Source of the DNA: Burkholderia metallica
GTDB taxonomy: Bacteria; Pseudomonadota; Gammaproteobacteria; Burkholderiales; Burkholderiaceae
DNA length: 64,000 bases
NCBI RefSeq assembly: GCF_902832845.1
Contig: NZ_CADFDB010000004.1
Location: forward strand, 248,001 to 312,000
Direction: 5' to 3'
In this document: one piece after another, positions 1-9,224 of the stretch
Position numbering within the stretch: position 1 is the first letter of the stretch
Layout of the letters: the number at the start of each line of letters is the position of its first letter
The notes under the pieces: model-generated
Told to the model about the DNA's origin: nothing
What the model saw: the letters and a program-made list of their open reading frames with translations, nothing else
Database searches by the model: none
Translations under genes and position numbers: made by a program

Positions 1-207
1 TATTCGGCGCTGTACGACGCGTACGTGGCGAAACGGTATCGCGGGCTGACCGAAGCGAACTATTGTGCGTTCGTAAACGAACTTTCGACGCACTACGCGG
101 CACCCGACGCGGCGACGCGGGCGGGCTGGATCCAGTATTTCAACGGCGCGCGGGCGCAGGCCATCAGCTGGCGGGCGGCGGTCGATCCGACGCTGCGCGG
201 CGGTTGA
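1..207 (+). CDS. C-terminal part of an unidentified protein
   Basis: The frame is open from the first base of the window to a TGA at 205-207, so this is the last 68 residues of a gene that begins outside. The visible part is rich in Tyr and Ala (for example SALYDAYVAKRYRGLTEAN) and shows no catalytic motif I recognise. Strong G/C use at third codon positions supports real coding. It converges on the small leftward gene at 293-490, with a strong hairpin between them. No function is assigned. Confidence 0.6.
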   Translation, partial: YSALYDAYVAKRYRGLTEANYCAFVNELSTHYAAPDAATRAGWIQYFNGARAQAISWRAAVDPTLRGG

Positions 208-240
208 CGCCGGCCGTGGTGAACGGGCGGGAAAGCGGAA

Positions 241-273
241 ACGACCGCGCGGCCGGAAGCGGCCGCGCGGTCA
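241..273. terminator. Hairpin between convergent genes
   Basis: A perfect 13-bp stem (243-255 with 260-272) closes a GAAG loop. On the minus strand it is followed by GTTTCC, a weak U run. Lying between a rightward gene ending at 207 and a leftward gene ending at 293, it could terminate both. Function is inferred from structure and position. Confidence 0.5.
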
Positions 274-292
274 GGTCAGGAACAGCGGAATT

Positions 293-490
293 TCACGAAT
301 AGCGGTATTTGATGGATCGCAGCGCGGCGTCGCCGGTCTCGGTCACACAGTATTTGCGCCCGGAGCCGAGCCCTTCCAGGCGTACGAGCTGCTGTTCGAG
401 CAGGGTGTCCAGTTCATCCCTGTCCATATCGCGCTGATCAGGCGCGTCCTTCACAAGCAATAGCGTGGCGAATTCATGCGGACTCAGCAT
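293..490 (-). CDS. Small hypothetical protein, 65 aa
   Basis: A short leftward gene of 65 codons. I chose the ATG at 490 because GGAGAG lies about 5 bases upstream of it; an in-frame ATG at 502 would overlap that ribosome-binding site. The protein has two charged helices (DMDRDELDTLLEQQLVRLEGL) followed by GSGRKYCVTETGDAALRS, which resembles the wing and last helix of a winged-helix fold. No signal peptide is seen. It could be a small DNA-binding protein, but that is only a shape resemblance. Confidence 0.55.
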   Translation of the reverse strand: MLSPHEFATLLLVKDAPDQRDMDRDELDTLLEQQLVRLEGLGSGRKYCVTETGDAALRSIKYRYS

Positions 491-767
491 CGTTCTCTCC
501 ATGGCAATCGGGCTGCCCGCGCGGCCGGCGCAACCGCCGACGCGCGATACCCCACGGGGTATGGCTTGGGGGGAAAAGCTGTATTCGCCGGCCTGCGGTT
601 CGCTCCGCCCTGGCACAGGCGGATCAGGCGAACGGGCCGGGGAACTGGAGTCTAGTCGAGCGCGCGGGCAACGACAAATCGTGCCCCGTTAATTTTCCGT
701 TTGACAGCCGGGCCGCGCGCAAGCGGTTTGCTCGCGCCGCCAACTTCTTGATTTCACTTGAAGTTCG
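491..767. other. Intergenic region without a recognisable gene
   Basis: This stretch lies between the small gene ending (5') at 490 and the glpR 3' hairpin. I see the Shine-Dalgarno sequence of the small gene at its left edge and nothing else that I can name. Confidence 0.4.
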
Positions 768-790
768 GGTTGCGATGCAGCATCGCAACC
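768..790 (-). terminator. Stem-loop just after glpR
   Basis: A perfect 10-bp inverted repeat (768-777 with 781-790) with a 3-base loop begins immediately after the glpR stop codon. There is no clear U tract on the minus strand, so it may be a weak terminator or an RNA-stabilising hairpin. Confidence 0.4.
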
Positions 791-791
791 G

Positions 792-1571
792 TCATTCCGC
801 AACGTACACCTGAGTGCCGGCGGCCGCCACGGTATCGGCCATCTCGGGCGGCAGCGGCTTGTCGGTGAAGAGCGCGTGCACCTGGCTCAGATGACCCTGG
901 CGTACCAGCGCGGGGCGGCCGACCTTCGAGTGGTCGGCTACGAGATAGACCGTGCGCGCATGCTGCATGATGGCCTCGGCCACGCGCACCTCGCGCGTGT
1001 CGAAGTCGCGCAGCGTGCCGTCGGCCTCGATCGCCGACGTGCCGATGATCGCGTAGTCGACCTTGAACTGGCGGATGAAGTCGATCGCGAGTTCGCCGAC
1101 GATCCCCTTGTCCCACGGCCGCACGATGCCGCCCGTGATCAGCACTTCGCAGTCGGGGTAGCCGCTCATCATCGACGCGACGTTCAGGTTGTTCGTGATC
1201 ACGTGCAGCCCGTGATGGCGGTTCAGCGCGCGCGCGACTTCCTCGGTGGTCGTGCCGAGGTTGATGAACAGCGACGCCTGATCCGGGATGTGCGACGCCG
1301 CGAGCGCCGCGATGCGCCGCTTCTCGTCGTGGAACATCCGCTGGCGCGCGGTGTACGACACGTTCTCCGAGCTGGTCGGCAGGCTCGCGCCGCCATGGTA
1401 GCGGCGCAGCAGGTTCAGGTCGGCGAGCCAGTTCACGTCGCGGCGGATCGTCTGCGGCGTCACCGCGAAGTGCGCGGCGAGATCGTCGACGGTCACGAAG
1501 CCGTCGCGCTGCACCCATTCGAGCAGTTCCTGCTGGCGCGCGTTGAGGGTGAGGCGGGGATCTCGGGTCAT
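792..1571 (-). CDS. glpR: Glycerol-3-phosphate regulon repressor GlpR (DeoR family)
   Basis: A 259-residue DeoR-family repressor. The N-terminal helix-turn-helix reads VTVDDLAAHFAVTPQTIRRD, followed by the DeoR-type RRYHGGASLP segment. The C-terminal sugar-phosphate sensor domain contains NLGTTTEEVA, VITNNLNVA and LVADHSKVGR. The match to remembered E. coli GlpR runs through the whole protein (VSPQTIRRD, VTNNLNVA, VDHSKFGR), so the name is fairly secure. The family represses glycerol and glycerol-3-phosphate genes and is released by glycerol-3-phosphate. The start at 1571 gives the usual length. The glp structural genes are not in the window. Upstream lies the divergent gamma-glutamyltransferase gene. 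Confidence 0.85.
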   Translation of the reverse strand: MTRDPRLTLNARQQELLEWVQRDGFVTVDDLAAHFAVTPQTIRRDVNWLADLNLLRRYHGGASLPTSSENVSYTARQRMFHDEKRRIAALAASHIPDQASLFINLGTTTEEVARALNRHHGLHVITNNLNVASMMSGYPDCEVLITGGIVRPWDKGIVGELAIDFIRQFKVDYAIIGTSAIEADGTLRDFDTREVRVAEAIMQHARTVYLVADHSKVGRPALVRQGHLSQVHALFTDKPLPPEMADTVAAAGTQVYVAE

Positions 1572-1792
1572 GGCTCGGTGGTCGTGTCGTGAGACGGAGC
1601 GGGTATTGTAAGGGCGCAAACCGCGTTCGGCCGGCCTGACCGGCAGCCTCGCGCGCCATTCATGCGGAATTCGCATGGATTCATGTAACAAATGAACTTG
1701 TACGATCTCTCCGATCGCGCTGCAATGGCGGATTGCCCGCGCACGCGGTGCGCGCCCGGCACGTTCATTCAGCTTTCGACGAGGTGGAACCG

Positions 1793-3433
1793 ATGACTGG
1801 CTTCAACTGGCACAACCCGTATCCGACGACCCGCATTCCGGTATTCGCGCGCAACGTCGTGTCGACGTCGCACCCGCTTGCCGCGCAGGCCGGGCTGCGG
1901 ATGCTGTGGAAGGGCGGCAACGCGGTCGACGCGGCGCTGGCCGCCGCGGCCGCGATCACGGTCGTCGAGCCCGTGTCGTGCGGGCTCGGCGGCGACGCCT
2001 TCGCGCTCGTGTGGGACGGCGAGCGGCTGTCGGGGCTGAACGCGTCGGGCGTGGCGCCGGCCGCATGGAACGTCGACTACTTCCGCAAGCGCCACGGCGA
2101 CGCGGGCAACGGCATCGCGAACAAGCCGACGCGCGGCTGGGATACCGTCACCGTGCCGGGCGTGATCGCGGGCTGGGAGGCGCTGCATGCGAAGTTCGGT
2201 TCGCTGCCGTTCGCGGACCTGCTCGAGCCGGCGATCGAGATCGCGGAACGCGGCTATGCGGTGTCGCCGATCGTCGCGCACAAGTGGGCGGCGGCGGTGC
2301 CCGAACTGCAGGGGCTGCCCGGCTTCGCCGACACCTTCATGCCGCGCGGGCGCGCGCCGCAGGTCGGCGAGCGCATGTGCCTGCCGGGCCATGCGCAGAC
2401 GCTGCGCACGCTCGCGAAGGAGGGCGCGCGCGCGTTTTACGAAGGCGCGCTCGCCGCGCAGATCGCGGCATTCGCGCGCGAAGGCGGCGGCGCGCTGACC
2501 GAAGCCGACCTGCGCGCGTACCGGCCGGAATGGGTCGAGCCGATCGGCAGGCGCTTCGGCCGCCATACGATTCACGAGATTCCGCCGAACGGGCAGGGCA
2601 TCGCCGCACTGATCGCGCTCGGGATCGCCGAGCACGCGGGCGTGACCGACTGGCCCGTCGATTCGGTCGACTCGCAGCATCTGCAGATCGAGGCGATGAA
2701 GCTCGCGTTCGCGGACGTCTATCGCTACGTCGCCGATCCGCGCGCGATGGAAGTGACGCCCGGACAGATGCTCGACGATGCGTATCTCGCCGAACGCGCG
2801 AAGCTGATCGATCCCGCGCGCGCGACGCACTTCGCGGCCGGCCGGCCGCCTGCGGGCGGCACGATCTATCTGTCGGCCGCCGACGAACGCGGGATGATGG
2901 TGAGCTTCATCCAGTCGAACTACATGGGTTTCGGTTCGGGGCTCGTCGTGCCCGGCACGGGCATTGCGCTGCAGAATCGCGGGTACGGCTTCTCGATGGA
3001 CCCGGCTTCGCCGAACGTCGTCGCGGGCGGCAAGCGGCCGTTCCACACGATCATCCCGTCGTTCGTCACCGAACAGGTGAACGGGCGCACCGAGGCCGTG
3101 ATGAGCTTCGGCGTGATGGGCGGCGACATGCAGCCGCAGGGCCATCTGCAGACCATCGTGCGGATGCTCGGCTATGGCCAGCAGCCGCAGGCCGCCTGCT
3201 GCGCGCCGCGCTGGAAGGTGAATCGCGATTTCACGCTCGACGTCGAGGCGACGATGAATCGTGCGACGGTCGACGCGCTGGCCGCGCGCGGCCATACGAT
3301 CAAGTCGGTTGACGATTCTTACATGGATTTCGGCTCGGGGCAGTTCGTCTGGCGGCTCGACCACGACGATCCCGAGCGCGGCTACGTGGCCGCGAGCGAC
3401 AGTCGGCGCGACGGTCTGGCGGCCGGTTTCTGA
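1793..3433 (+). CDS. Gamma-glutamyltransferase family enzyme
   Basis: A 546-aa Ntn hydrolase of the gamma-glutamyltransferase family. The N-terminal half has the family signature GGNAVDAALAAAAAITVVEP (about 42-61) and GLGGDAF. The expected autocleavage and nucleophile threonine is Thr357 in GGTIYLSAADERG, starting the small subunit; PFHTIIPS and GVMGGDMQPQGH follow. The start at 1793 is preceded by GAGGTGG. No signal peptide is visible, so it is probably cytoplasmic, unlike periplasmic GGT, and closer to YwrD-type proteins. The family hydrolyses or transfers gamma-glutamyl groups from glutathione-like substrates or acylates such as cephalosporins; the true substrate cannot be told. Confidence 0.85.
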   Translation: MTGFNWHNPYPTTRIPVFARNVVSTSHPLAAQAGLRMLWKGGNAVDAALAAAAAITVVEPVSCGLGGDAFALVWDGERLSGLNASGVAPAAWNVDYFRKRHGDAGNGIANKPTRGWDTVTVPGVIAGWEALHAKFGSLPFADLLEPAIEIAERGYAVSPIVAHKWAAAVPELQGLPGFADTFMPRGRAPQVGERMCLPGHAQTLRTLAKEGARAFYEGALAAQIAAFAREGGGALTEADLRAYRPEWVEPIGRRFGRHTIHEIPPNGQGIAALIALGIAEHAGVTDWPVDSVDSQHLQIEAMKLAFADVYRYVADPRAMEVTPGQMLDDAYLAERAKLIDPARATHFAAGRPPAGGTIYLSAADERGMMVSFIQSNYMGFGSGLVVPGTGIALQNRGYGFSMDPASPNVVAGGKRPFHTIIPSFVTEQVNGRTEAVMSFGVMGGDMQPQGHLQTIVRMLGYGQQPQAACCAPRWKVNRDFTLDVEATMNRATVDALAARGHTIKSVDDSYMDFGSGQFVWRLDHDDPERGYVAASDSRRDGLAAGF

Positions 3434-3784
3434 CGGGTTTCCGACCGGTTTTCGATCGGTTGCCGCCGGCTTTCGCCGGCCTGCATTGCACGCTTCGCGG
3501 GCGGCCGAACGGCCGCCCGTTTCGTTTGCCGCGGGCCGCGTCGTCGTACGGGCGCAAGCGGTTTGAAGGACTCGTCTAACGAGCGGCAACGGACGTCGCG
3601 GAACTGCGCCTGTCGGGTATGGTCAGTGCTTGGGAGCACGAACGGCAAAGTCCGGCTAAGATGCCAGCATGGTTCGGCCGGACCAATCCACTATAAACGC
3701 AAGTAAAACGCCGCCAGCGGGTCGGTCGGCGCCTGTGCCGAAGGCATGGGCCGGCCCCCGCGCGACGACTGGGAGCGCACCACC
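3434..3784. other. Intergenic region with terminator and probable promoter
   Basis: It holds the terminator of the gamma-glutamyltransferase gene (3498-3527, listed separately). An AT-rich patch around 3691-3698 (CACTATAAA) could be a -10 region for the ferritin-like gene. Nothing else was recognised. Confidence 0.35.
3498..3527 (+). terminator. Rho-independent terminator of the GGT-family gene
   Basis: A perfect 9-bp GC stem (3498-3506 with 3511-3519), GAAC loop and TTTCGTTT tail, 65 bases after the stop codon of the gamma-glutamyltransferase gene. Confidence 0.75.
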
Positions 3785-4612
3785 ATGGACACGAATACGA
3801 CGCATGTGATGCCGTGGCGAATCGAGGACATCGACCTGAACCGGATCGATCGTCAGCGTGCCGCCGCGAACGAGGATCTGTTGTTGCTGCTGTGCGCATC
3901 GTCGTTCATCGAAAGCGGCTCGGATCTCTACACGAGCAATCTGAGCCAGTTCTTCAACGACGATCCGGAAGTCTCCGCATGGCTGAACAATGCATGGGAG
4001 CACGAAGAATTGCAGCACGGGCGCGCGCTGAAGGCGTACATCGCGCACGTGTGGCCGGAGTTCGACTGGGATACGGCCTTCGCGAATTTCTTCGCCGAAT
4101 ATTCGCAGACCTGCAAGGTCGAGGCGTTCGAGAAGACCCGTGCGCTCGAGATGGTCGCGCGCTGCGTCGTCGAGACGGGCACGGCCACGCTCTATCGCGC
4201 GATCAACGAATGCTCGGACGAGCCCGTGCTGAAGGAAATCACCGACAACATCCGCACGGACGAAGTGCGTCACTACAAGCACTTCTTCAAGTTCTTCAAG
4301 AAGTACAACCAGCTCGAAGGCAACGGCCGGCTCGCGGTGCTCGGCGCGCTCGCACGCCGCGTGATGGAAATCAAGAACGAGGATTCCGAGATCGCGCTGC
4401 GCCACGTGTTCGCGATTCGCTATCCGGACCGTATCGGCGACAGCCAGTACAACCGCGAGCGCGCCGCGCGCATCAGCAAGCTCGTGCGGCGCAACCTGTC
4501 GGCCGACATGTGCGTGAAGATGCTGCTCAAGCCGCTCGATCTGCCCGCGAAGATCCAGCCGGGCGTCCACTATCCGCTCACGAAGATCACGCGGCACGTG
4601 TTCCTGCGCTGA
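3785..4612 (+). CDS. Ferritin-like di-iron protein
   Basis: A 275-aa, almost wholly helical protein. Metal-ligand patterns of ferritin-like four-helix bundles are visible: a Glu early in the first helix (ANEDLL or FIESGSD), EHEELQHG (ExxH), VVETGTATLY, and RTDEVRHYKHFF (ExxH). That supports a carboxylate-bridged di-iron site. The C-terminal third is basic and lacks further motifs. The ATG at 3785 has a GGGAG about ten bases upstream. Such proteins may be oxidases, hydroxylases or iron handlers, and nothing here chooses between them. It has its own upstream region and is followed after 70 bases by an FMN split-barrel gene on the same strand. Confidence 0.7.
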   Translation: MDTNTTHVMPWRIEDIDLNRIDRQRAAANEDLLLLLCASSFIESGSDLYTSNLSQFFNDDPEVSAWLNNAWEHEELQHGRALKAYIAHVWPEFDWDTAFANFFAEYSQTCKVEAFEKTRALEMVARCVVETGTATLYRAINECSDEPVLKEITDNIRTDEVRHYKHFFKFFKKYNQLEGNGRLAVLGALARRVMEIKNEDSEIALRHVFAIRYPDRIGDSQYNRERAARISKLVRRNLSADMCVKMLLKPLDLPAKIQPGVHYPLTKITRHVFLR

Positions 4613-4682
4613 GCGCCGCGGCGCGGCCCGTCGCGCGTATGCTGCGGCATCTTCGTCCGCTTTTCATCGGGGCCACGCCATC

Positions 4683-5189
4683 ATGACCGATACCCATCGC
4701 CACGCGCTCGAACAATGGACGTTCGACGCGTGGCCCCCTGCCGTCGTCGCGCTGTTCGACGGCACCGCACTCGAGCGCCATGCCGATATCGCCGCGTCGC
4801 TGATCGTCGCGACCGACGACGGCCAGTTGCGCACCACGCTGCTCGGCGTCGGCGAGATCTACGCACACGATGCGCATACGCTGCTGCTGGCGCTCTGGCC
4901 GCAGTCGCGCGCGGCGCGCGCAATCGCGCAGCGCCGCACGGCCGCGTTGACGTTCGTCGCCGACGGGGCGTTCTTTCAGGCGCAATTGAAGATGACGCCG
5001 CTCGAAGGCGACTTCGGCGGTTTGGCCGGATTCGCTGCGACGATCGCGCACGGCGATGCGCAGCGGGTCGGCTATGCGCGTCTCGCGACGGGTGTCACGT
5101 TCACGCTGGAAGGGGAGCGCGCCGCGGTGCTCGCGCGCTGGCAACGCCAGGTCGAGCACCTGCGGCGCGCGGCCGCGCGGCTTCAGTGA
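4683..5189 (+). CDS. Pyridoxamine 5'-phosphate oxidase-like (FMN split barrel) protein
   Basis: A 168-residue soluble protein with the alternating strands of the PNPOx-like split barrel: [57 protein letters not shown]. These proteins bind FMN or sometimes F420 or heme. True PdxH active-site residues are not evident, so it should not be called a PNP oxidase. Its last codons overlap by 7 bases the 3' end of the convergent rhlE gene. It may be co-transcribed with the ferritin-like gene 70 bases upstream, a plausible redox pairing that is only inferred. Confidence 0.65.
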   Translation: MTDTHRHALEQWTFDAWPPAVVALFDGTALERHADIAASLIVATDDGQLRTTLLGVGEIYAHDAHTLLLALWPQSRAARAIAQRRTAALTFVADGAFFQAQLKMTPLEGDFGGLAGFAATIAHGDAQRVGYARLATGVTFTLEGERAAVLARWQRQVEHLRRAAARLQ

Positions 5190-6628
5190 CCGCGCTGGCC
5201 GCTGCGCGACGAACGGTTGCGGTTCGGGTGCGCGGCATTGCCGCTCGCCGGGCGCGCGCCGTTGCCGCTGCCGGCCGGGCGTGCACCGCCGCCGCCGGCG
5301 TTACCTTGCGTGCGCGGCTTCGCGGCCTTCTGCGACGCCTTCGGTTGTGCGTTGCCGTCGCGCTTCGCGGCCGGCTGGCCTGAGCCGCCGGCACGCGGCT
5401 GGCGGTTGCCGCCGCCACCGCCGCCACCATTGCCACCGCGCGGCTGCTGCCCGCGGCGCTGCTGGATCGGCTCCGGCTTCGCGTTCGGATCGGGTTCGAA
5501 GCCCGCGATCACTTCCTGCGGAATTTCGCGCTTGATCAGCCGCTCGATGTCGCGCAGCAGCTGCTTCTCGTCGACGCACACGAGCGACACGGCTTCGCCG
5601 GTCGCGCCCGCGCGGCCCGTGCGGCCGATCCGGTGCACGTAGTCTTCCGGCACGTTCGGCAGGTCGAAGTTGACGACGTGCGGCAACTGGTCGATGTCGA
5701 TCCCGCGTGCGGCGATGTCGGTTGCGACGAGCACCTGCAGCGTGCTGTTCTTGAATTCCGCCAGCGCGCGCGTGCGGGCCGACTGGCTCTTGTTGCCGTG
5801 GATCGCCATCGCGCTGATGCCGTCCTTCGTCAGCTGTTCGGCAAGCCGGTTCGCGCCGTGCTTGGTGCGCGTGAACACGAGCACCTGGAACCAGTTGTGC
5901 TCGCGGATCAGGTGCGTGAGCAGTTCGCGCTTGCGGTCGCGATCGACCGGGTGGATCTTCTGCGCGACGCTTTCGGCGGTCGTGTTGCGGCGTGCGACTT
6001 CGATCAGCGCGGGCGAGTCGAGCAGACTGTCGGCGAGCGCCTTGATCTCGTCGGAGAACGTGGCCGAGAACAGCAGGTTCTGGCGCTGCGGCGGCAGCTT
6101 CGCGAGCACGCGCTTGATGTCGTGAATGAAGCCCATGTCGAGCATCCGGTCGGCTTCGTCGAGCACGAGGATGTCGAGATCCGACAGGTCGATGGTCTTC
6201 TGCTGCATATGGTCGAGCAGGCGGCCCGGCGTCGCGACGACGATGTCGACGCCGCGCTTGAGCGCATCGATCTGCGGATTGATGCTGACGCCGCCGAACA
6301 TCACGGTCGAGCGCAGCTTCAGGTACTTGCTGTACGCACGCACGCTTTCCTCGACCTGCGCGGCGAGCTCGCGCGTCGGCGTGAGGATCAGTGCACGCAC
6401 CGCGCGCTTCGCGCCGCGATGCTCGGCGTAGAACGTGTGCAGGCGCTGCAGGATCGGCAGCGTGAAGCCGGCGGTCTTGCCGGTGCCGGTTTGCGCGCCG
6501 GCGAGCAGGTCGCCGCCGCCGAGGACGGCCGGGATCGCCTGCTGCTGGATCGGAGTCGGCGACGTGTAGCCGAGCTCGTTGACCGCCTTGACCAGCGGTT
6601 CGGCCAGGCCGAGAGATTCGAAAGACAT
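5183..6628 (-). CDS. rhlE: DEAD-box ATP-dependent RNA helicase RhlE
   Basis: 481 aa with the full DEAD-box set in order: Q motif ([13 protein letters not shown], about 21-33), Walker A AQTGTGKT (45-52), PTRELA, TPGR, DEAD ([13 protein letters not shown]), SAT (LFSATF), then [26 protein letters not shown] and HRIGRTGR. After about residue 385 the protein becomes a low-complexity Gly/Arg/Asn-rich tail (RGQQPRGGN and polyglycine), as usual for beta-proteobacterial RhlE. The ATG at 6628 was chosen over the GTG at 6637 because it starts the conserved MSFESLGL and has AAGAG upstream. Role: unwinding of RNA in ribosome assembly and mRNA decay. Confidence 0.9.
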   Translation of the reverse strand: MSFESLGLAEPLVKAVNELGYTSPTPIQQQAIPAVLGGGDLLAGAQTGTGKTAGFTLPILQRLHTFYAEHRGAKRAVRALILTPTRELAAQVEESVRAYSKYLKLRSTVMFGGVSINPQIDALKRGVDIVVATPGRLLDHMQQKTIDLSDLDILVLDEADRMLDMGFIHDIKRVLAKLPPQRQNLLFSATFSDEIKALADSLLDSPALIEVARRNTTAESVAQKIHPVDRDRKRELLTHLIREHNWFQVLVFTRTKHGANRLAEQLTKDGISAMAIHGNKSQSARTRALAEFKNSTLQVLVATDIAARGIDIDQLPHVVNFDLPNVPEDYVHRIGRTGRAGATGEAVSLVCVDEKQLLRDIERLIKREIPQEVIAGFEPDPNAKPEPIQQRRGQQPRGGNGGGGGGGNRQPRAGGSGQPAAKRDGNAQPKASQKAAKPRTQGNAGGGGARPAGSGNGARPASGNAAHPNRNRSSRSGQRGH

Positions 6629-6700
6629 AGATACCACTCTTGAGTTTTATGATCGGCGACGTCTCGCGCGGCCCGCGCGGGATGCGACATCGCAAAACAG

Positions 6701-6750
6701 CCAAAAAGCAAAAGGGCGCGGCCGCGGTTTCCCGCAGCCGCGCCCCGTTT
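6701..6750 (-). terminator. Rho-independent terminator of the cytochrome c operon
   Basis: Read on the minus strand: a GC-rich 14-bp stem closed by a GAAA loop (about 6714-6746), then TTTTGCTTTTT. It lies just after the stop codon of the three-haem cytochrome at 6765. Confidence 0.8.
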
Positions 6751-6764
6751 GTGTGAGCCGCTTC

Positions 6765-8063
6765 TTAGTCGAGCGGCGCGGAACGCAGGTCGCTCACCTG
6801 TTGCGGCGAGATCGGCGTACCGTTGTTGCCCCACGACATACGGATATACGTGACGACCGCCGCAACCTCCTGGTTCGACAACGACTGTGCGAACGGCGGC
6901 ATCCCGTACGGACGCGGATTCTTGAACGTGCTCGGCGGATAGCCACCGTTCAGCACCATGCGGATCGGGTTGACTGCCGATTCCATCAGGATCGAATGGT
7001 TGCCCGCGAGCGGCGGATAGGCCGGCGGCTTGCCTGCGCCGGTTTCGGCGTGGCAGGTCGCGCAGTTGTCCGCGTAGATCTTCTTGCCCTGGTCGAACAG
7101 CGCGTTGCCGAACTGCTTCGACGGCTCGTACTGCATGTTCTTCGGCGCTTCAGCCTTCTGCGGGATCGACTTCAGGTACGTCGACATCGCGCGCGTATCT
7201 TCGTCGGTCATGTACTGCAGGCTGTTGTGCACGACGTCCGCCATCGGGCCGAACACCGCGCCCTTGTTCGACACGCCGGCTTGCAGCAGGTCGGACAGCT
7301 CCTGCACGTGCCAGTCGCCGAGGCCGAGTTCCTTGTCGTTCGTCAGCGACGGCGCATACCAGTTCTGCAGCGGGATCAGGCCGCCCGCGAAGGCCGCCGA
7401 GCTCACCGGGCCGCCCATCATGTTGATCGACGTGTGGCACATCGAGCAGTGGCCGAGACCTTCGACGAGGTACGCGCCGCGGTTCCATTCGACCGACTTG
7501 GTCGGATCCGGCTTGTATTCGCCTTCCTTGAAGAACAGCGTACGCCAGCCGATCAGCAGGTTGCGGTTGTTGAACGGGAACTTCAGTTCGTGCGGACGGC
7601 TCGGCACCGACACCGGCGCGACCGAGCGCAGGTACGCGTAGATCGCGTCCGAATCCGCGCGCGTGACCTTCGTGTAGCTCGCGAACGGGAAGCCCGGGTA
7701 CAGCAGGCTGCCGTCCTTCGAACGGCCGGTGTGCATCGCGCGGTAGAAGTCGTCCGACGTCCACTTGCCGATGCCGTCCTTGTCGTCCGGCGTGATGTTC
7801 GGCGTGTACATCGTGCCGAACGGCGTCGCCATCGGCAGGCCGCCCGCGAACGACTTGCCGCCGCGCACGGTGTGGCACGCGATACAGTCGCCGACGCGCG
7901 CGAGGTATTCGCCCTTCTTGATCAGCGCGGCCTGGTCGGCCGGCGTGGCCGCGACGGCGGAAGCGCCGTGCAGCGTGTCGTTGCCCGGCCACAGGACCGG
8001 CACGAGGGCGGCTGCCGCGACGATCGCGACGGCCGAGAGTGCAAACAGGGACTTGCGTTTCAT
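6765..8063 (-). CDS. Three-haem cytochrome c, dehydrogenase cytochrome-subunit type
   Basis: 432 aa with an N-terminal signal anchor (MKRKSLFALSAVAIVAAAAL) and three haem-binding sites CxxCH: CIACH (60-64), CSMCH (206-210) and CATCH (334-338). Size and haem spacing fit the membrane cytochrome subunit of periplasmic alcohol, gluconate or sorbitol dehydrogenases, which passes electrons to ubiquinone or an oxidase. No dehydrogenase subunit is encoded next to it. It follows the di-haem cytochrome gene by 19 bases in the same direction, so the two form an operon ending at the terminator at about 6730. The partner enzyme is unknown. Confidence 0.8.
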   Translation of the reverse strand: MKRKSLFALSAVAIVAAAALVPVLWPGNDTLHGASAVAATPADQAALIKKGEYLARVGDCIACHTVRGGKSFAGGLPMATPFGTMYTPNITPDDKDGIGKWTSDDFYRAMHTGRSKDGSLLYPGFPFASYTKVTRADSDAIYAYLRSVAPVSVPSRPHELKFPFNNRNLLIGWRTLFFKEGEYKPDPTKSVEWNRGAYLVEGLGHCSMCHTSINMMGGPVSSAAFAGGLIPLQNWYAPSLTNDKELGLGDWHVQELSDLLQAGVSNKGAVFGPMADVVHNSLQYMTDEDTRAMSTYLKSIPQKAEAPKNMQYEPSKQFGNALFDQGKKIYADNCATCHAETGAGKPPAYPPLAGNHSILMESAVNPIRMVLNGGYPPSTFKNPRPYGMPPFAQSLSNQEVAAVVTYIRMSWGNNGTPISPQQVSDLRSAPLD

Positions 8064-8082
8064 TGTGTCTGTCTCCCTTGCC

Positions 8083-8847
8083 TTATTGCGGTTCGCTGCC
8101 GCAGGCGAGCGGAGTCTTCATCGAACGCGCCGGAGCCGGCACGGGGTTGGCGGGCGCCGGTTGCGCGGCGAGCCATGCGGTCACGGCCGTCACGTCTTCG
8201 TCGGACAGCTTCGACGCGATGTCGTGCATGCAATCGGGTGCCTTCGCATGGCGGTTGCCCGAGCGCCACGCGCCGAGCTGCGCGCTCAGGTAATCGGCGT
8301 GCAGGCCGACGAGGCCCGGGATCGCCGGCTGCATGCCGGTCAGCCCTGCGCCGTGGCAGGCCACGCAGGCCGGCAGCTTGCGGGACGGGTCGCCCTGCGT
8401 GACGAGCTGCTTGCCGCGTGCGAGCGTCGCGGCCGGCAGCGACGGCTTCGCCGGCGTCGGGTACGGCGGACGTTCGGCCGAGAAGTGCTCGGCGATTTCG
8501 CGCAGGTAGTCGTCGTTCAGGTACGTCAGCAGGTAGTTCATCGGCGGGTACTTGCGCCGGCCGTCACGGAAGTTGACGAGCTGGTTGTACAGGTACTCGG
8601 CCGGCTTGCCGGCCAGACGCGGGAAGTAGTCGTTGTCCGTGCCCTGGCCGTGGACGCCGTGGCATGCGGTACAGCCGCGCACGCGCTCGGCCATGGTATC
8701 GGGTGCCTTGAGCGGCGCCTGCTGGGCGTGCGCTTGCTCCGTGGGCTTGGTCTGCGCTTGGGCAGCGCTCATAAGGCCCGCGCCGCCGATCATCAGAACG
8801 GCGAGCAGCGGACGGAAGAGGCGTCTTGAAGACACACGAGACTCCAT
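8083..8847 (-). CDS. Di-haem cytochrome c, c4-like
   Basis: 254 aa with a cleavable signal peptide ending near SAAQAQ and two CxxCH sites, CTACH (59-63) and CVACH (161-165), one in each half, as in cytochrome c4. Downstream segments DYFPRLAGKPAEYLYNQL and PAIPGLVGLHADYLSAQL are the internal repeats of that family, which carries electrons in the periplasm to terminal oxidases. It is the first gene of a two-gene leftward operon with the three-haem cytochrome. The start at 8847 gives the signal peptide directly. Confidence 0.8.
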   Translation of the reverse strand: MESRVSSRRLFRPLLAVLMIGGAGLMSAAQAQTKPTEQAHAQQAPLKAPDTMAERVRGCTACHGVHGQGTDNDYFPRLAGKPAEYLYNQLVNFRDGRRKYPPMNYLLTYLNDDYLREIAEHFSAERPPYPTPAKPSLPAATLARGKQLVTQGDPSRKLPACVACHGAGLTGMQPAIPGLVGLHADYLSAQLGAWRSGNRHAKAPDCMHDIASKLSDEDVTAVTAWLAAQPAPANPVPAPARSMKTPLACGSEPQ

Positions 8848-9224
8848 GTTTATTCGTCGGGGACCTTGTCCGGGCTACGATCGGCTCGGCGCATGGACGG
8901 CAGGACAGCCGGGCTGCTGCGACGCGGCATTCTATCATCGATGGGTAATGACGGCTATTTGACGAAAGGTCACCGGTTCCTGTCTGTTTGCGACTTGCGA
9001 CAATTTGACGCGCATTGCGACGGCCCCGTGTGAACCGGCGTGCGTTTACACCATCGAAGACCTACACTCGCGGGTCGCGCGGCGCCGCCTCCGCCGCAGA
9101 TCCAGTCATTTCTCCCGTTTCCGGATTCATCGATGACGTTTTCTACCGTGCCGTTGCCTGACTCATGCCGTCCGTCCCGTTGCCGCCGCACTGCCGGCCT
9201 GCCGCTTGCGGGAGGATGCGCGCG
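8848..9224. other. Divergent promoter region, cytochrome operon and copD-like gene
   Basis: The 377-base gap must hold the promoters of the leftward cytochrome operon and the rightward CopD-like gene. GGGAGG at 9209-9214 is the ribosome-binding site of the latter. I see no clear operator or stem-loop. Confidence 0.35.
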
